Positions 1 through 8,333 of a stretch of DNA of 45,354 nucleotides are shown here, piece after piece (the stretch's first letter is position 1; each line of letters starts with the position of its first letter). Both the position numbers and the translations under genes were made by a program. Below the pieces are notes generated by a model. That model was given only the letters and a program-made list of their open reading frames with translations, was not told where the DNA came from and did not search any database. The DNA is from an uncultured Clostridium sp. (GTDB lineage Bacteria > Bacillota > Clostridia > TANB77 > CAG-508), in contig URZW01000011.1 in assembly GCA_900552555.1 (NCBI GenBank), positions 1 to 45,354 of the forward strand, given 5' to 3'.

Positions 1-36
1 CTTTCTCAAGATATATGCTATAGCATTTTTTAACAT
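1..36 (-). CDS. Start of a membrane protein gene, cut by the window edge
   Basis: Twelve codons (MLKNAIAYILRK) run off the left edge, preceded by an AAAGGAG ribosome binding site about 10 bases upstream. The basic, amphipathic start resembles the first residues of FtsX-type ABC transporter permeases of Clostridia, but this is too short to prove. It is the next minus-strand gene after the exonuclease III fragment. Confidence 0.35.
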   Translation of the reverse strand, partial: MLKNAIAYILRK

Positions 37-76
37 TTTTATCACTCTCCTTTATACATATTTAATAGATTCCAAA

Positions 77-238
77 TCAGGTGAATAGCATCTTCTTAAA
101 AATTTCTTCACATACATTTTGTTCTGCTCTTACCTCCTGTAAGCAAATAATGTCTGCATCCTCTTGCTTTATCCAATTTAATACATTCAATTTGGTTGCT
201 GTTCTTAGCCCATTCAAATTATAACTTATAATTTTCAT
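77..238 (-). pseudogene. xthA: Exodeoxyribonuclease III N-terminal fragment
   Basis: A 53-codon ORF begins MKIISYNLNGLRTATK and contains IICLQEVRAEQ. These match the first strand and the metal-binding Glu motif (LQE) of exonuclease III / AP endonuclease, whose full length is about 250 residues. It stops at TGA right after residue 53, and nothing resembling the rest of the enzyme follows before the next start codon. An AAAGGGG ribosome binding site precedes it. The His, Asp and Asn catalytic residues of the C-terminal part are missing, so it cannot be active. It looks like one edge of a deletion or an old insertion in this decayed region. Confidence 0.75.
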
Positions 239-318
239 TTTTAAGAACCCCTTTCTAAATTAGAATTTAACAAATTTACATATAAAGTATCACATTTTTT
301 AAAATTTTTCAATGATTT

Positions 319-475
319 TTATATTTTTTCAAAGTTCTTAAATATTTTTCTATTTTTACTTTTTAAATCATTGTATTCTTTATTTTTACTTAAAATTTTT
401 AGTTTATGATTTTCAAAAAAATTCGTTAAATGATATATCATTTTCATCCATAAAACCTTTAATATACTCATCCAT
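319..475 (-). pseudogene. Small acidic-then-basic ORF broken by a homopolymer frameshift
   Basis: The ORF starts MDEYIKGFMDENDISFNEFF and stops at 413-415. If one base is removed from the run of seven A (plus strand, 415-421) it continues as ENHKLKILSKNKEYNDLKSK to a stop at 319, giving 51 residues. It overlaps the end of the ORF at 468-614 by 8 bases, as translationally coupled genes do. No family is recognised; small charged paired ORFs like this are common on clostridial plasmids and integrative elements. Sequencing error in the homopolymer is an alternative to real decay. Confidence 0.35.
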
Positions 476-614
476 TATTTAATTCCTCCAATTCTTTTTT
501 GCATTTAATCCGTGAAAAAATCCTAATTTGTAAAACTTTTTCTGTTGTTTTAACATTGTATTTGAATAATTTGTCTAATGTTTTTGTTATTTCATTTAAT
601 TTGTAAACTGCCAC
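468..614 (-). CDS. Small basic protein, 48 residues, unknown
   Basis: A GTG start is preceded by GGAGGG at good spacing and gives VAVYKLNEITKTLDKLFKYN, ending CKKELEELNNG. The protein is helical and lysine-rich, with no membrane segment. It precedes and overlaps the 319-475 ORF, so the two probably formed one transcript. No family is recognised. It may be a remnant of a mobile-element gene, like its neighbours. Confidence 0.4.
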   Translation of the reverse strand: MAVYKLNEITKTLDKLFKYNVKTTEKVLQIRIFSRIKCKKELEELNNG

Positions 615-637
615 TTTTCCCTCCTTTATCAAAAAAA

Positions 638-665
638 GAGGAACATTTTATATAAAATGAACCTC
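638..665 (-). terminator. Rho-independent terminator after the Fic gene
   Basis: GAGG and CCTC flank a perfect palindrome CATTTTAT/ATAAAATG (644-659), with AA/AA internal mismatches. On the minus strand it is followed by seven T (631-637), as expected downstream of the gene ending at 732. Confidence 0.65.
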
Positions 666-731
666 TCTTCTTTTATAATTTAAATATTCGTGTCTATAAC
701 CTTTTCCAAGTTAAATTATTATTTAATAAAA

Positions 732-1793
732 TTAATTACTTGCCAATAATTCAGTAAGTCTTACATTTTTATATATTTTTTCTCTACCAATTTTTTCTGA
801 AACCAAAAGTTCTGCATCTTCTAATTGATTTAAATATGAAGTAGCTGTAATTCTAGTTACATTACATGCTTTTTCAATATAAGAAATTTTAGTATATACT
901 TCATAGAATAAACTTTCTAATAGTTCTTTAGAATAAATTTTAGGAAGTTTTTCCTTAAACTCTTTTTTATATTCCATCATCTCATTTTGTATATTTTTTA
1001 TTAATTCAATAGTTTCTTTTGAAGTGATTTCTATCCCTTTTAAAATATATAATATCCACTCTTCAAAATTATTGTTTTCTCTAACTTCATTAAATAATTT
1101 ATAGTATTCTTGCTTTGTTTTATTAATATATTTGCTTAAGTATAATATTGGACTATCAATTAAGTTGTTTAATACTAAATATAATATATTTAATATTCTG
1201 CCTGTTCTTCCATTTCCATCATAAAACGGATGAATGCTTTCAAATTGATAATGAATTAAACAGACTTTTATTAATGGATCAATTCCATCATCATTGTTAT
1301 TTATAAAATCTTCCAAATTTTTTAAATAATTGCGTATTTCTTTTTCACCTTGAGGTGGAGTATAAATCGTTTTTCCGGTTACAGAATTTTTTAATTCTGT
1401 TCCAGGTAATTTTCTTATTCCTGCTCTATTATGTTCAATAGTTCCTTGTATTTTAACTAAAGTATTTGTGCTTATAAATCCATCTTTCTTTATTTGTTCA
1501 TACCCTGTCCAAATAGCATTTCTATAATCAACAACTTCTTTTGCATTTTCTTCTTTATAGCCACTTTCAGTAAGAACTTTGTATATGTCATCATGTGTTG
1601 TTACAATATTTTCAATTGCACTACTGTCTTTTGCTTCATTTATTGTTACTGCATTTATTAAAATATGCATATTAGGAATTGTATTTGCATATCCTTTTAA
1701 TTCTGCAAGTGCTCTTGATGATAAAGTTAACTGCTCTAAAATACGATTAGTTTTTAAATCTATGTTATTATATGGTAATAAATTTAAGCTCAT
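732..1793 (-). CDS. Fic domain protein, likely AMP-transferase, with C-terminal winged helix
   Basis: The protein has 353 residues. The Fic core motif HPFYDGNGRTGR is at residues 188-199 and is complete (catalytic His, phosphate loop, second Arg). Fic enzymes transfer AMP or a related group from a nucleotide to target hydroxyls. Upstream at residues 57-62, SSAIEN fits the inhibitory helix (S/T)xxxE(G/N), here N-terminal as in class II Fic proteins, so the enzyme is probably self-inhibited. Residues about 285-350 look like a winged helix-turn-helix (ITATSYLNQLEDAELL). The ATG at 1793 has AAGGAGG 8 bases upstream. No separate antitoxin gene lies beside it. It is intact, while its neighbours on both sides are broken. 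Confidence 0.9.
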   Translation of the reverse strand: MSLNLLPYNNIDLKTNRILEQLTLSSRALAELKGYANTIPNMHILINAVTINEAKDSSAIENIVTTHDDIYKVLTESGYKEENAKEVVDYRNAIWTGYEQIKKDGFISTNTLVKIQGTIEHNRAGIRKLPGTELKNSVTGKTIYTPPQGEKEIRNYLKNLEDFINNNDDGIDPLIKVCLIHYQFESIHPFYDGNGRTGRILNILYLVLNNLIDSPILYLSKYINKTKQEYYKLFNEVRENNNFEEWILYILKGIEITSKETIELIKNIQNEMMEYKKEFKEKLPKIYSKELLESLFYEVYTKISYIEKACNVTRITATSYLNQLEDAELLVSEKIGREKIYKNVRLTELLASN

Positions 1794-1881
1794 TTTTGAT
1801 ACCTCCTTATATATAAATTACCATATTTTATATATATATTCAATAAATATGTATATAAAATTCAAAAAATTATACATATTT

Positions 1882-2485
1882 TTATTTAATATATAATTTT
1901 TTTAGAAATTTATATATTAATATTGCAAGTATTATGAAAGAAACTACAAATAAGCTTATCCATAATTTTAAATTACTTTCATTTCCTGTTTTTGGTGTTT
2001 CTACAATAGTTGGATGGTTTTCAAGTTCTTTTGTTATTGTATAAACTTTTGTCTTATTATCTTCTCGTACAAATGAAATATCGTAAATTTTATCATAATA
2101 GTACAAGTCCTTCAAGAGTTTTGGTTTCTTTTAATGAATATACACCCATTGGTATATTTTCTAATTTATAAGTTCCATATTTTTCAAGATTAATTGTCTT
2201 AACAACATCTCCTGAATTATAGATTATTTCTCCATCAGCGTAATCTTTTTATTTCAAGTGTTCCAGTAGGTTGTTCATTTTGTACTTTAACACTAATGTA
2301 AGCATCATAATCTTTATCATATTTTAATGTATCATTTGAACGATTAATATTAAATATGCAGTCTTCTTCTAATTCTAAATATCCTGTTCTATTAGTATTC
2401 TTTCTTTTATGTTTTCTTCTGTAACTGCAAACAAATTATTTTCAAATATTGTTTGTAATTTTGTTTCTAAAATTTTTATATTCAT
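1882..2485 (-). pseudogene. Remnant of an LPXTG-type, Cna-B/SpaA-like surface protein
   Basis: Reading right to left, pieces of one protein lie in different frames: MNIKILETKLQTIFENN..., then YLELEEDCIFNINRS, then GDVVKTINLEKYGTYKLE and YSLKETKTLEG, then YYYDKIYDISFVREDNKT. It ends with a sortase-type tail, ETPKTG (VPXTG-like), a hydrophobic helix and a KFLKKLYIK basic end. LKET-xxx-EGLYYYD is the typical edge of a SpaA/Cna-B domain. At least three frameshifts are needed, near 2396, 2248 and 2110. GAGGAG precedes the ATG at 2485. Without repair only a 77-residue C-terminal piece could be made, so this is read as a decayed pilin or adhesin. Confidence 0.7.
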
Positions 2486-2720
2486 AACTTCTCCTCTCAT
2501 TTGGAGGCACAACAAAAAGTTAGTATAAAATACTAATCAAGATTTAATCACATTACATTTTATCAAGAACACATAAATACTTTAATAGAATTTCATCAAC
2601 ATATTTGCACTACTCCCTTATTTTTATTAAATGGTGCTATTCTCTCATGTCTTCCCTTTTCAAAAACAAAAATTGATTTTTTTTATAGTGTTACTGTACA
2701 TTTAGAAAAAATCAAAAAAT

Positions 2721-2754
2721 AAAAAAGCCTTCTCTATTAAAGAATAGCTTTTTT
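2721..2754. terminator. Bidirectional-looking hairpin
   Basis: AAAAAAGC (2721-2728) pairs with GCTTTTTT (2747-2754), with a further inner TTCT/AGAA pairing. It overlaps the end of the gene fragment at 2737-2898. Confidence 0.5.
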
Positions 2755-2898
2755 ATTTTCTATTTTATTTGACTTTTTACTTTTTATATTATTATCAATA
2801 AACATATACGTTGTTAATTTATCATTAAAATCCTTAATTTGACTATTTGAAAGAACAACTCCATACTTTTCATAATCTTTGTCTAAAGCATTTTGAAG
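2737..2898 (-). pseudogene. C-terminal fragment of an unknown protein
   Basis: An open frame of 53 codons without a start (LQNALDKDYEKYGVVLSNSQ, ending KIENKKAIL) follows an in-frame TAA at its left boundary. The soluble, charged sequence looks like real protein rather than noise, but no family is recognised. It may be the tail of a conjugation or mobilisation protein, given the other remnants here; that is only inference. The rest of the gap between 2486 and 2997 shows no coding sequence, only AT-rich DNA and two terminators. Confidence 0.35.
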
Positions 2899-2952
2899 TT
2901 AATTTCTTTTTATATTACCATCTTTCAATTATATGTAAAAAATTTTACAAAA

Positions 2953-2985
2953 AAACAACTAAAATTTGTTGTATTTTAGCTGTTT
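2953..2985 (-). terminator. Terminator of rho
   Basis: AAACA-a-CTAAAAT pairs with ATTTTAG-c-TGTTT around a 7-base loop. On the minus strand a run of T follows. It lies 12 bases after the rho stop codon. Confidence 0.8.
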
Positions 2986-2997
2986 TATATAAATTCA

Positions 2998-4341
2998 TTA
3001 TTTAAATCTTCTAATATAATCATCAATATTATCTAAGAATTCTTGATTATTTTTAGTCTTAACCATCATAGAAATTACTTGTTCAGTAACATCAGCAACT
3101 GGCATGCTATTCATAGCTTTACGCAAAGCAAAAACAGTTTCTTTTTCCTTTGGAGTAAGCAATAAATCTTCACGTCTAGTACCAGATTTATTAATATCAA
3201 TAGCTGGGAAAATACGTTTTTCTGATAATTTTCTATCTAGGTGAACTTCCATATTACCTGTACCTTTAAATTCCTCAAAAATAACGTCATCCATTCTACT
3301 TCCAGTATCAACTAAAGCAGTAGCAAGGATTGTAAGACTTCCACCAAATTCGATATTTCTTGCAGCACCAAAGAATTTTTTAGGTTTATGTAATGCAGCT
3401 GGGTCTAAACCACCTGACAATGTTCTTCCTGAAGATGGAATTGTTAGGTTATATGCTCTTGCAAGCCTTGTTATACTGTCTAATAAAATAACAACATCTT
3501 GTCCTTGTTCAACTAATCTTTTTGCTCTTTCAAGTACCATTTCGGCTACTTTAACATGATGTTCTGGTAATTCGTCAAATGTTGAATATATAACTTCACC
3601 GTTAATTGAACGTTTCATGTCTGTAACTTCTTCTGGTCTTTCATCTATTAATAATACGATTAGTTTTTCTTCAGGATTGTTTTTAGAAATACTATTTGCT
3701 ATTTTCTTTAATAATGTAGTTTTACCAACTTTAGGTGGTGCTACTATCATTCCTCTTTGACCTTTTCCAATTGGTGACATTAAATCTATTATTCTCATTG
3801 CATATTCTTTGCTGTCTTCTGTTTCTAATCTAATTCTTTCATTTGGATATATTGGTGTTAATTCATCAAATCTTTTTCTTCTTGCAGCTTTTTCTGGTGA
3901 TTCTCCATTAACTTCACCTACGAATATTAATGATGGGAATTTTTCACCTTCTTTAAATCTTGATATACCTTTTATTACATCACCTGTGTCTAATTTGAAT
4001 CTTCTTATTTGAACTACTGAGATATAAACATCTTTTGGACTTGATAAATAGTTTTCACCTCTTAAAAATCCATAACCATCTGGTAAAATATCTAGTATTC
4101 CTTCAACTATTTCATCACCCTCATTTGTAAGTTTATATCCTGATAATTCTTGGTTATCATTTTTGGTATTTGATGTTGGTTCAGTTTTTTTGACTGTTTC
4201 AATATTGCTTTTCTCTGAATTTATTACCTGCTCTAAAACTTGTACTAATTCTTCTTTCTTTAATTTTGAAATATTTTTAATATTGTTTTCTTTAGCTAAT
4301 TCTTTTAACTCTGTTAGAGTTTTTTCTTCTAAATTAATCAT
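2998..4341 (-). CDS. rho: Transcription termination factor Rho
   Basis: The protein has 447 residues. The N-terminal SAP-like Rho_N fold is at about residues 1-40 (LTELKELAKENNI), followed by a Lys/Thr/Asn-rich linker, the cold-shock-like RNA-binding domain (DGYGFLRGENYLSS, near 88-150) and the RecA-type motor. The Walker A motif APPKVGKTT is at 201-209, then LIDERPEEV and the Q-loop region. Rho is a hexameric RNA-dependent ATPase that ends untranslated transcripts. The ATG at 4341 follows AGGAGG by 4 to 5 bases. It ends in its own hairpin terminator and is the last gene of this minus-strand run. Confidence 0.97.
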   Translation of the reverse strand: MINLEEKTLTELKELAKENNIKNISKLKKEELVQVLEQVINSEKSNIETVKKTEPTSNTKNDNQELSGYKLTNEGDEIVEGILDILPDGYGFLRGENYLSSPKDVYISVVQIRRFKLDTGDVIKGISRFKEGEKFPSLIFVGEVNGESPEKAARRKRFDELTPIYPNERIRLETEDSKEYAMRIIDLMSPIGKGQRGMIVAPPKVGKTTLLKKIANSISKNNPEEKLIVLLIDERPEEVTDMKRSINGEVIYSTFDELPEHHVKVAEMVLERAKRLVEQGQDVVILLDSITRLARAYNLTIPSSGRTLSGGLDPAALHKPKKFFGAARNIEFGGSLTILATALVDTGSRMDDVIFEEFKGTGNMEVHLDRKLSEKRIFPAIDINKSGTRREDLLLTPKEKETVFALRKAMNSMPVADVTEQVISMMVKTKNNQEFLDNIDDYIRRFK

Positions 4342-4439
4342 AATTCCTCCTAAAAATTAAAATTTGTATATTATTTTATATTTTATATTATTTTGATATA
4401 TTGTGGGATTTTTTTTCGAATTAAATAAGATACAATCAT

Positions 4440-4448
4440 ATTATAACA
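4440..4448 (-). promoter_or_regulatory. Possible extended -10 promoter for rho
   Basis: On the minus strand the sequence reads TGTTATAAT, a perfect TATAAT with the extended TGn element, about 100 bases before the rho start. No good -35 lies 17 bases further up, which an extended -10 can tolerate. Confidence 0.45.
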
Positions 4449-4515
4449 TATTTTTCCAGAAAAAGGAAGTACTTTTTCTAACAAAATATGAGCAAATCTG
4501 AAATAATATATAAAA

Positions 4516-4533
4516 AAGCGCTAAATCGCGCTT
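4516..4533 (-). terminator. Terminator of the yabP-yabQ-divIC operon
   Basis: AAGCGC, a 6-base loop and GCGCTT are followed on the minus strand by six T. It starts two bases after the divIC stop codon. Confidence 0.85.
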
Positions 4534-4535
4534 GA

Positions 4536-4808
4536 TTACATTCCTTTATCCATATATACTTTTTCATTTGGATAATACATATCCAATTTTTCCCTTGCCA
4601 TTTGTTCTATATATTCTTTTGAATTTACATTATCCTTTTCAGCAACTAATTGTTTATTTGTTGTCTGTTGTTCTTCTATTTTGCTAGCAAGTTCTTTACT
4701 ATTTGAAACATATTGATTTATTACTTTTTGTTGATTTACTAATGTAAATATTGCATATATTAAAACTAATAAAATTAACAATTTTTTGTATAAATTTCTC
4801 TTTTTCAT
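4536..4808 (-). CDS. divIC: Septum formation initiator, FtsB/DivIC family
   Basis: The protein has 90 residues: a short basic start, one membrane helix (about 8-24), then a coiled coil (ELASKIEEQQTTNKQLVAEK) and the conserved end YIEQMAREKLDMYYPNE that defines the DivIC/FtsB family. It is a bitopic division protein that bridges FtsL and DivIB/FtsQ at the septum. In spore-forming Firmicutes divIC follows yabP and yabQ, exactly as here, which supports the name. The ATG at 4808 lacks a strong AGGAGG; GGTGGAG lies a little upstream. Confidence 0.9.
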   Translation of the reverse strand: MKKRNLYKKLLILLVLIYAIFTLVNQQKVINQYVSNSKELASKIEEQQTTNKQLVAEKDNVNSKEYIEQMAREKLDMYYPNEKVYMDKGM

Positions 4809-4899
4809 AAGTACTTTTCTCCACCTTTAAATAACATATAATATATATTTCTACATTTTATTTAAAAATCCTTCTTATTTTTTGAAAAAAATGTATTTT

Positions 4900-5394
4900 T
4901 TAAGTTTGACTTTTATTTTTTTGTATTTTGATTGGTTTTTTTATCATTTTTAGAAAATTAAAATTGAACTTTTTTATATTTATTGTTATTAAATTTATTG
5001 GCTTAAAAAATATCTTTTTGAAAAATTTTATAACTATTTTTATTGGTAAAATTATAACAGAAAAAACTGTAATGACAATTTTTTTAATAATTTCAATAAT
5101 TTTTACATTTATTCCAATAAAATATTTGCTAAATAATAACATATATATAAGACATCCACAAAATACTGCTAAAAACATATAAAAGCGTACTTCCCCATTA
5201 CTGAATGTAAATATCGAATATAATAGTAGAAAACCTGTTAATATCCAAAAAAGTAAATCTTCACAATATGTAATTATATCAGATGTTCTAAAGCTTTTTC
5301 TTAATATTCTAAAGATGTCAAATAATAATCCTATTAAAATGCCATTTATGGTGAATACTAAAAATAAATTTGCTTGATTTATTACCATTTCCAT
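4900..5394 (-). CDS. yabQ: Spore cortex biosynthesis membrane protein YabQ
   Basis: The protein has about 164 residues. The opening NQANLFLVFTINGILIGLLF followed by DIFRILRK is the YabQ signature (membrane helix plus FD-R). Further hydrophobic helices follow, then a Lys-rich cytoplasmic tail. YabQ is needed for spore cortex formation and localises to the forespore outer membrane in Bacillus. The gene lies 8 bases or so after yabP and before divIC. Three in-frame starts cluster here: TTG 5397, ATG 5394 and ATG 5388. The AAAGGA site fits 5388 best by spacing (9 bases), so the protein may be two residues shorter than given. The C-terminal half is unusually rich in Ile, Phe and Lys. Confidence 0.88.
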   Translation of the reverse strand: MEMVINQANLFLVFTINGILIGLLFDIFRILRKSFRTSDIITYCEDLLFWILTGFLLLYSIFTFSNGEVRFYMFLAVFCGCLIYMLLFSKYFIGINVKIIEIIKKIVITVFSVIILPIKIVIKFFKKIFFKPINLITINIKKFNFNFLKMIKKPIKIQKNKSQT

Positions 5395-5405
5395 CAATCC
5401 TTTGT

Positions 5406-5702
5406 TTATTTAAAAATTTTGCTTATCAAGCTTCCTTTTGTTTTTTCTAATTCTTTGTCACTGTATGCTAAATATGATATATCTCCTTCTATTATTACTT
5501 CTGATGTATCTATGCTTAATTTATTTATTCTGAGATTTTCTCCTTTTACTGTTAGTAATCCTAATTCTGTTTCTACCATTACTACTTGGTCATCAAAACT
5601 TAGTACATCATTTACTCCTGATATGCTTAGCTTTCCCCTATTTTCTAGTATTAAATTTTGTATAACTCCTGTGTTTATTGTTTTTCTTTCATCTACTGTC
5701 AT
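5406..5702 (-). CDS. yabP: Sporulation protein YabP
   Basis: The protein has 98 residues. The region ILENRGKLSISGVNDVLSFD followed by ETELGLLTVKGENLRINKLS is the YabP/YqfC core. YabP acts with YabQ in cortex assembly under sporulation control. The ATG at 5702 is preferred over the GTG at 5711, because AAAGGA lies only two bases before the GTG but 11 before the ATG. In Bacillus an RqcP/HslR gene precedes yabP. None is present here; the upstream 230 bases hold only the terminator of the neighbouring protease gene. Confidence 0.92.
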   Translation of the reverse strand: MTVDERKTINTGVIQNLILENRGKLSISGVNDVLSFDDQVVMVETELGLLTVKGENLRINKLSIDTSEVIIEGDISYLAYSDKELEKTKGSLISKIFK

Positions 5703-5857
5703 ATATATCACATTCCTTTCAAAAATTCTTTTTTATAGTTCAGCAGTGATAAAGCATGAACTGTAACTATTTTTGCTTCTCTGATATTTATATATATTCA
5801 TGGGTTGTCTTTTTTAGAACAAATTTTATATTATGACCTGTTAAAAAATACTATTTT

Positions 5858-5890
5858 AAAAGACACATTGCATTTGCAACGTGTCCTTTT
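5858..5890 (-). terminator. Terminator of the hybrid protease gene
   Basis: AAAAGACAC pairs with GTGTC-c-TTTT, with an inner TTGC/GCAA stem and ATTT loop. The minus strand ends in TTTT. It lies 50 bases after the protease stop codon. Confidence 0.7.
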
Positions 5891-5940
5891 GGAAGTTCAA
5901 AATTGTTCAATAAATAATTTTGACGTTTTTTGAATAATCT

Positions 5941-7840
5941 TTATTCTTTTTTCTGGTTAAAAATTTTCTCGAGGTCAGTCATTGACAGAATTCCTTTTTT
6001 CATTAGCTCTTCAACAAGTTTTTCTAATACCACCGTGCGCTCTTTAAGAATGGCATCAGCATATTTATATGCTTCTTCTAAAATTTTATCAATTTCGCCA
6101 TTAATTTTTTCTTTGATACTTTCTGTATACATGAAATTTTCAGTATTTTTAAGATATACTCTATTTTGAGCAAAATCTTCATCCAGACCATATCGTGTTA
6201 CCATATCTTTGGCAATTTTGGTTGCCTTTTCTAAATCAGATGATGCTCCTGCAGAAAGCTGTCCGGTATATTTCTTTTCAGCAATTCTACCGCCTAATAA
6301 TCTAGCAATAGTTTGAATATAGAAATTTTTGTTGTCTGGAAGTGTTGAATTTTCATTTTGTTCAAAAACGTTAACACCAAGATAATTTTCAGCAGGCATA
6401 ATTGATACTGCTAATACATTATAATATTCCCGCAACTCCGGCGCGTAATGTTGAATAATGCAATGACCAGCTTCATGATAGGCAGTAGCCATTTTTCTTT
6501 CTTTTGACATATATTTAAACTGTTTTTTTCTTATAGCAAAATTTTCTAATATGTCACTTTTGTCAACCTTACTCTTATTTTTTAGCTCTGCAAAAGTCAT
6601 TGATTTATCTAATAAATCTAATGTCCTGTCTGGATTCCGAGTTTCATAATGGAAACATGAAGCATTAAGAATAATAAAGTCAACTAATTTTTTAGAAATT
6701 GTTGTATTGTGGAATCTCTCAAGCCTAGATATTTGGTTCTTAATCATATCATATACCTGATCAGCGTGAGGTTCATTTACAACAATTTTTTCAAAACGTC
6801 TTTTTAATGCTCCATCTTTAGAAAAATATTTTGTATATTCTTCTGAAGTTGTTGCCCCAATGACCTGAGTAGTTCCTCTAGCAAGAATAGGTTTTAAAGA
6901 ATTAGCTAGATCTAAATCACCTTCCCTACAAGCGCCAGCACCTAGTATTGTATGTATTTCGTCGATAAACAAAATACATCCCGGATTGTATTCCAAAAAA
7001 TCAATAAGTCCTTTAAATCTATCTTCTGCAGACCCTCTGTACTGCGTTCCTGCTAAAATAGCAGGTTACATCAAGTGATATTATTTTTGAATTTCTGAAT
7101 TTTTGGTGACAATTGCCTGTAACTACTTGCCAGACAAATTTTTCTACAATTGCTGTTTTACCAACTCCTGGTTCTCCAACTAAAATCGCATTTCTTTTTG
7201 TGGCTTTAGCTAAAATTCTTATAAGCTGATTTGTTTCCTCTTCTCTTCCAAGAATATTGCATTCTTTTTCGTCAGGCTGATATTCAGCATTCAAAACTGT
7301 TAAAAAACTGGATAAGTTTTTGGGAATTACTAATTCATTTGAGCCATTTGCTGTTTTTGGCAATACTGCATCCCTACCAAAACATGATATTAAAAATTCT
7401 AAATATAAATCAGTAAATGTTTCAGTTAATGCTGCAAAAACATATTCGTTTGTTATAATGTTGGTATGGTATGATTTATTACCAATATTTACTGCAAGTT
7501 TGAGTGTTTCAAAAAACGAATTTTCAAGTATAAAACTTTCAATTTTGCTTTCTTTGGTGTTCGTGTCTTGATGAGAAATTGGAAAAACTCTAAGCTCTTC
7601 TTTATTAACAAATTCTTCTTTATGATTGTTCAATAAGTTGTTTGTCTTTGTTGCAATTTCAATTTCTGTCATACCTTGTTTTAATAAGTACCGATGTAAT
7701 GGACTATCTTGCATTAGAGCCAAGGTTCCAAATGCAATTATTTTACTAATCCCTCTATAATTACATCTTTGATAAACCTGTTCTGAAATTTTTAATAGTT
7801 GAATTACATCCTTATCGAAAATAATTTGTTGATTATTCAT
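5941..7840 (-). CDS. Hybrid ATP-dependent zinc protease: Clp_N, ClpC-type AAA and FtsH-type M41 peptidase; one frameshift
   Basis: If one extra base near 7063-7066 is ignored, a 632-residue protein results. Residues 1-155 look like a Clp N-domain. Residues about 195-430 form a Clp D1-type AAA module: Walker A GEPGVGKT (222-229), the pore-loop region AGTQYRGSAEDRFKG, Walker B ILFIDEIHT, and the sensor/Arg-finger region GATTSEEYTKYF and LKRRFEK. From about 450 it is an FtsH peptidase: HEAGH (455-459) with a third zinc ligand Asp in SAGASSDLEKATK (about 535). It lacks membrane helices, unlike FtsH, and lacks the ClpP-binding D2 ring of ClpC. The ATG at 7840 has AAAGGAGG; the longer frame to 7972 has no ribosome binding site. 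As read, translation stops at 7019 and the M41 part is separate, so the gene is either broken or misassembled. Predicted role: soluble, self-contained AAA protease. Confidence 0.85.
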
Positions 7841-7957
7841 AAATTGCCTCCTTTTTGTGCATCTTTGTTTGAGTAACATAATTATTTTACTTTCTAAAAT
7901 CATATTTGTCAATATTTTGACCTGATAATTGTAAGATATTTTCTTAAACATAACTAA

Positions 7958-7980
7958 AGGGTAAGAAATCATCTTACCCT
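7958..7980 (-). terminator. Hairpin after the 111-residue gene
   Basis: AGGGTAAG (7958-7965) and CTTACCCT (7973-7980) form a perfect 8-bp stem with a 7-base loop, 17 bases after the stop at 7998. The T run is weak (TTTAG), so termination may be partial, with read-through into the protease gene. Confidence 0.6.
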
Positions 7981-7997
7981 CTATAACTATAAAATCT

Positions 7998-8333
7998 TTA
8001 CACTAAATGAATTTTGTACTTTGCTACCCGGTATCTTACGCCATATTTGTCTAAAACTTTCTTTTGTTTGTTATTAAGCTGGCGCTTGTAAATATGTTTA
8101 TTTTGCTTGCTTTTAAAATGTATCTCTTTTATTAGATTACTTTCTATGTTACCGATTCTAAAAAAAGTTCTTGTTGTGATGTAATATAAATATGGTTCTA
8201 TTTTATAGCCAAGCTCTTTTATAATTCTTTTTTGACTATATGATAGTTCCCATATTAATTCTTTCTTACCATCCTCCTTAAATTTTTCTAATTGTTTCCG
8301 TAGCTTTGCTGTCTGAAAATCTTTGTTTTTCAT
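7998..8333 (-). CDS. Basic protein of unknown function, 111 residues
   Basis: No family is recognised. It is strongly basic (many Lys/Arg), with no membrane segment or signal peptide, and helical at the start (TAKLRKQLEKFKEDGKK). Two stretches look like an internal duplication: LSYSQKRIIKELGYKIEPYL near residue 31 and LNNKQKKVLDKYGVRYRVAK near 86. Both follow L-x3-QK-x5-GY/GV-x-basic and end in a Y-x-I-type strand. That pattern and the charge suggest nucleic-acid binding, which is inference. Its ribosome binding site AAAGGAGGCAA is the same as that of the protease gene just downstream, and it diverges from the PhoH gene, so the three may form a unit. Confidence 0.75.
   Translation of the reverse strand: MKNKDFQTAKLRKQLEKFKEDGKKELIWELSYSQKRIIKELGYKIEPYLYYITTRTFFRIGNIESNLIKEIHFKSKQNKHIYKRQLNNKQKKVLDKYGVRYRVAKYKIHLV

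Noticed and set aside
7841..7972. 44-residue N-terminal extension of the hybrid protease
   Set aside because: The ATG at 7840 has a perfect AAAGGAGG, while the extension overlaps the terminator hairpin of the upstream gene and does not fit a Clp N-domain.
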